Origin: Pseudomonadota bacterium
GTDB lineage: Bacteria; Pseudomonadota; Gammaproteobacteria; Burkholderiales; Methylophilaceae
Direction of reading: 5' to 3'
Assembly: GCA_029563075.1 (NCBI GenBank)
Contig: JAKQTN010000067.1
Coordinates: forward strand, 1 to 64,000
DNA: 64,000 nt
Made by a program: the position numbers and the translations under genes. Each line of letters begins with the position of its first letter. Within the stretch, counting starts at the first letter, position 1. Shown here one piece after another: positions 60,515 through 64,000 of this stretch. The notes under the pieces were generated by a model. It had not been told where the DNA came from and did no database searches. It worked only from the letters and a program-made list of their open reading frames with translations.

Positions 60515-61615
60515 CTATTTTAAATAGGTATCGCTACCCAGATAACTTTCCCGGGTGTGGCGCAAACCAACCGCAATCGCCGCACTCACTGGCAGTGCAA
60601 GCAGCACGCCCGCGAAGCCGAATAGCTGACCGCCGGCCAGCAAGGCGAAAATCACAATGACAGGATGCAGACCGATGCGATGGCCCACCAGTTTTGGCGT
60701 GAGCACCATGCCTTCTAGCAACTGGCCGATGCCAAATACCAGCAAAACAGGGATGACCTGCCCAATGCTGGTAAATTGCAATGACGCGACAAGCAGCGCC
60801 AATGCCAGGCCCAGCACTATGCCTAAATAAGGCACAAAACCCAGCAAGCCTGCAATCAAGCCAATCGGCAACGCCATGTCGAGTCCCGCGATCCACAGGC
60901 CAATGGTGTAAAACAGGCTCATGGCGAGCATCACCATCAGTTGTCCGCGCAGAAATTCGGCAAGCACCTGGTCGATTTCCTTGGCAACGGTAACGGTTTT
61001 ATCGTGCCAGTCACGCGGCACCAATTGGCCGATACTTGCAATAAAGCCATCCCAGTCGCGCAGCAGATAAAACAGCACTATTGGCAGCAACAGGGTATTG
61101 GCGACTATGCCAATCAAGGCTAGGCCGTGACTACCAGCAGTTTGTAGTATGCTGCCGAGGATGTCTCCCGCAGATTTCCAGTTTTTTGTGATAAGTTCCT
61201 GAATTTGCGCACTGTTTACATCGAAATGAATGCCGAATCTGGCGTGCAGCCAGGGTTCAATTGAATCGCGAATACGGCCGATGAAGACGGGGAGTCGCTC
61301 CGCGATGAGCAAAGATTCTTTTTGCAAGAGCGGGATTAATATTAAAAATAGTAAAAATATGGCAGCGAATATCGCCAACATCATCAATGCCGTGGCAAGT
61401 GTGCGGCCGAGTCTGAACTTGCCCATGCCCCATACACTGAGCTTGTCTACCAGTGGGTCGCAGATATAGGCCAATATCGCCGCGATTAAAAAGGGCGTGA
61501 GCACTGGCAGCAGCAAATAAATGAAAAATGCAAAAAGCGCAGCGAGGATTAACCAGCGATTGTTGGCTAAAAAATTATTGCTAGAATTGTGGTTTGCAGT
61601 GTTTTTTTGGTTCAT
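60515..61615 (-). CDS. AI-2E/PerM family transporter
   Basis: FLIAAILAYICDPLVDKLSVWGMGKFRLGRTLAT, FVPYLGIVLGLALALLVA, PKLVGHRIGLHPVIVIFALLAGGQLFGFAGVLLALPVSA. Confidence 0.93.
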   Translation of the reverse strand: MNQKNTANHNSSNNFLANNRWLILAALFAFFIYLLLPVLTPFLIAAILAYICDPLVDKLSVWGMGKFRLGRTLATALMMLAIFAAIFLLFLILIPLLQKESLLIAERLPVFIGRIRDSIEPWLHARFGIHFDVNSAQIQELITKNWKSAGDILGSILQTAGSHGLALIGIVANTLLLPIVLFYLLRDWDGFIASIGQLVPRDWHDKTVTVAKEIDQVLAEFLRGQLMVMLAMSLFYTIGLWIAGLDMALPIGLIAGLLGFVPYLGIVLGLALALLVASLQFTSIGQVIPVLLVFGIGQLLEGMVLTPKLVGHRIGLHPVIVIFALLAGGQLFGFAGVLLALPVSAAIAVGLRHTRESYLGSDTYLK

Positions 61616-61709
61616 TAGGCATAGTGCGTTAAAATGCTATTTGGCAAATTATACTTAAATTAACCCACAGCGTTGTAATTAACCCCAAGATTTAGAATCG
61701 AGCACAGCT

Positions 61710-62759
61710 TTGACTACAAATACATCAGATAAAACTTCCATTAGTTACCGCGATGCGGGTGTTGATATCGAAGCAGGCGATGCGCTTGTGGAGCAAATCA
61801 AGCCATTCGCCAAGCGTACCATGCGTCCTGAAGTGCTGGGTGGTATCGGCGGCTTTGGTTCGTTATTTGCCGTGCCGCAAAAATTCAAAGAGCCGGTGCT
61901 GGTTTCTGGCACTGATGGCGTAGGTACTAAATTAAAATTGGCGTTCGAGCTGAATAAGCACGATACTGTGGGTATTGATCTGGTGGCGATGAGCGTGAAC
62001 GATATCCTCGTACAGGGCGCCGAGCCGTTATTTTTCCTGGATTACTTTGCTTGCGGCAAGCTGGAAGTCGGCACGGCTGCGCAGGTGATCAAGGGCATTG
62101 CCGAAGGCTGCGAGCAATCGGGATGCGCGCTGGTTGGCGGGGAAACCGCCGAGATGCCAGGCATGTACCCGGCCGGTGAATACGATTTGGCAGGCTTTGC
62201 AGTGGGCTGTGTGGATAAAGCCAACATCATCGATGGCACAACGATCGCAGCAGGCGATGTGGTGCTGGGTCTGGCTTCCAGCGGTGCGCATTCCAATGGG
62301 TACTCGCTGATTCGCAAGCTGATCGAAAAATCAGGCATTGATTTTGAATCGGATTTCCATGGCCGTAAGTTCAAGGACGTGGTGATGGCGCCGACCAGAA
62401 TTTATGTGAAATCGCTGCTTAAGCTGATCTGGACGATGCCGGTGAAAGGCATGGCGCATATCACCGGCGGCGGTATTACCGAGAACGTGCCGCGTGTATT
62501 GCCAGGTGGCCTCACCGCTGAAATCACCAAAGGTAGTTGGACAATGCCGCCTTTGTTTACTTGGCTGCAAGCACAGGGTAATGTGGCTGAAGACGAGATG
62601 TACCGTACTTTTAACTGCGGTATCGGCATGGTGGTGATTGTGGCAAAAGAATATGCGGATGCAGCCCAGTCTTTGTTGATTGAAGCAGGTGAAACAGTGT
62701 CAGTGATTGGCCATATTCGTGAGCAGCAGGCAGGTGAAGCGCCTACGGTCGTTGTTTAG
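61710..62759 (+). CDS. purM: Phosphoribosylformylglycinamidine cyclo-ligase
   Basis: [59 protein letters not shown]. Confidence 0.98.
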   Translation: MTTNTSDKTSISYRDAGVDIEAGDALVEQIKPFAKRTMRPEVLGGIGGFGSLFAVPQKFKEPVLVSGTDGVGTKLKLAFELNKHDTVGIDLVAMSVNDILVQGAEPLFFLDYFACGKLEVGTAAQVIKGIAEGCEQSGCALVGGETAEMPGMYPAGEYDLAGFAVGCVDKANIIDGTTIAAGDVVLGLASSGAHSNGYSLIRKLIEKSGIDFESDFHGRKFKDVVMAPTRIYVKSLLKLIWTMPVKGMAHITGGGITENVPRVLPGGLTAEITKGSWTMPPLFTWLQAQGNVAEDEMYRTFNCGIGMVVIVAKEYADAAQSLLIEAGETVSVIGHIREQQAGEAPTVVV

Positions 62760-62848
62760 GGCTTCCTTAATAGCATACAGACAACGCATCGTGTCATGAT
62801 GCGTTAAATGAACTAACACAATTTTGGCTCTGCCTACGAAAGAAGTGC

Positions 62849-63556
62849 ATGTTGAGATTATCGCAATTCATTATTTTGTTGCTGTTGCCAATATGTTTTT
62901 TGGGCGCAAGCCCGGCGCAGGCCTATCCAAAAAGTATCCAGCTTGAATACGATGTCGCCCGCAACGGCAAGCAATTCGCCAAGGTGAAAGAAAGCTTCAC
63001 GCAAAATGGCAAACAGTATCGCATTAAATCCGTGACTAAAGGACTTGGCGTTTATGCCTTAATGGGTGAGCGCGTGCTTACCAGCACGGGCGCGGTTACC
63101 AGTCAGGGTTTGAAGCCAAGTCATTTCGAGTTGCATCAGGGGCATAGCGCCAAGAAGACTTTGATTGCGGATTTTAATTGGGCAAAAAATATGCTCAGTA
63201 TGCAGGTAAAAGGTGAGCGCAGAACCGAAGCCTTAAACAAGGGCACGCAAGATCTGGCGAGCTACGTTTATCAATTTATGTTTACGCCACCTAAAAAGGA
63301 TGAGGTCAATGTGACGCTGACAACGGGCAAGAAACTGCATCAATATCAATATAAAGTGATTGCGCGCGGCTTGAAACTGGACATTGCAAAAACAAGCTAT
63401 AAAGCATTGCATATCTCAAACGAGGCTGCGGCAGGGGCTGAGAAAAAACAGCTGTGGCTGGCCGAAGATCAGTATTATCTGCCGGTGCGCTATAAGCTTA
63501 CGGATGAAGACGGCAGTAATTTCGAGCAAACGCTAACCAACATTCATGTGGAGTAA
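62849..63556 (+). CDS. DUF3108 domain periplasmic protein
   Basis: Signal peptide; YPKSIQLEYDVARNGKQFAKVKESFTQNGKQYRIKSVTKGLGVYAL. Confidence 0.85.
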   Translation: MLRLSQFIILLLLPICFLGASPAQAYPKSIQLEYDVARNGKQFAKVKESFTQNGKQYRIKSVTKGLGVYALMGERVLTSTGAVTSQGLKPSHFELHQGHSAKKTLIADFNWAKNMLSMQVKGERRTEALNKGTQDLASYVYQFMFTPPKKDEVNVTLTTGKKLHQYQYKVIARGLKLDIAKTSYKALHISNEAAAGAEKKQLWLAEDQYYLPVRYKLTDEDGSNFEQTLTNIHVE

Positions 63557-64000
63557 GCTTGAACAGGTGCTGAACGACCCGAGCCACAAGCGGCTGGGAC
63601 TTGCTTTGGCTGTATCAGTTGTGCTGCATTTTTTTTTATTGGGAAAACTTGATTTAACGCTGCCTGACTTAAAAAAGGAAATGCATCTGATCGAGGCAAG
63701 CATTCAGATGCCTAAGGCGGTCGTTAAAACAGTAGAAACACCAATTCCAGAAGATGTAGTCATTCCAGAACCAACGCCACCGGTCAAGCCGCCTGAACCT
63801 GTTGAGCCTCCAGAAGCTGAAATGCCGAATCAAGTGAATGAGGCGGCGGTGACGGATGCGGCACCAGACCCGGAGCCTGTAACTGAAAACCCGCCGCAGC
63901 CGCAAACTGAAAGCAGCGAACCAGATCCGCCACAAGAAGAGCCGCAGTTGGGAGATGCAGGTTTGGTGATTAACGAAAATGCGTATCAATATGTGGAAAC
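63546..64000 (+). CDS. N-terminal TM plus Pro/Glu-rich periplasmic protein (partial; possible second DUF3108 protein)
   Basis: Open frame from ATG 63546 (MWSKLEQVLNDPSHKRLGLALAVSVVLHFFLLGKL...PEPTPPVKPPEPVEPPEAE...) runs off the window end; overlaps the preceding gene by 11 bp. Confidence 0.7.
   Translation, partial: MWSKLEQVLNDPSHKRLGLALAVSVVLHFFLLGKLDLTLPDLKKEMHLIEASIQMPKAVVKTVETPIPEDVVIPEPTPPVKPPEPVEPPEAEMPNQVNEAAVTDAAPDPEPVTENPPQPQTESSEPDPPQEEPQLGDAGLVINENAYQYVE

Noticed and set aside
63669-63989. Minus-strand Arg/Trp-rich 106-aa ORF (RFRRLDRWRWFWN...)
   Set aside because: Antisense of the Pro/Glu-rich linker; the Trp/Arg-rich pattern comes from reversed proline codons.

Overview
This 64 kb window looks like a betaproteobacterial chromosome, probably Methylophilaceae or a related methylotroph; that placement is inferred from protein character and gene order, with no search run. 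It is mostly dense core genome. Position 1-1702 is the end of an integrated element: a probable IS21-family terminus, an excisionase-like HTH protein, and a tyrosine integrase abutting the 3' end of tRNA-Phe. The rest contains: a kbp-like LysM/BON gene with an 11-mer-repeat lipoprotein; a cobalamin salvage/uptake locus (cobT, cobS, alpha-ribazole phosphatase, cobU, BtuM-like S-component, btuB, cobalamin riboswitch); zapA plus 6S RNA; ilvA, rpiA, yggX, dgkA; a ZnuD-like TonB receptor; xerC-DUF484-dapF; a SAM-cycle cluster (metK, HD-GYP, SAH riboswitch, ahcY, holin-like protein, metF); smg-dprA-LysM; def-fmt-htpX; rsmB-DUF4390-ntrY-ntrX; xth, prlC; PTS/hprK/rapZ/hpf/rpoN/lpt/kds; Kef- and NhaA-type antiporters; moaC; bepA-soxY-soxZ; hda, PerM-like transporter, purM, DUF3108 genes. 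I found no CRISPR array, rRNA operon, or recognizable defence island. The best leads are the NtrX-like regulator with a degraded AAA+ domain, the isolated bepA-soxYZ operon with a non-canonical SoxY tail, the 11-mer repeat lipoprotein, the riboswitch-btuB-btuM uptake locus, a small Cys/His secreted protein upstream of the ZnuD-like receptor, and a perfect inverted repeat upstream of a beta-propeller lipoprotein.
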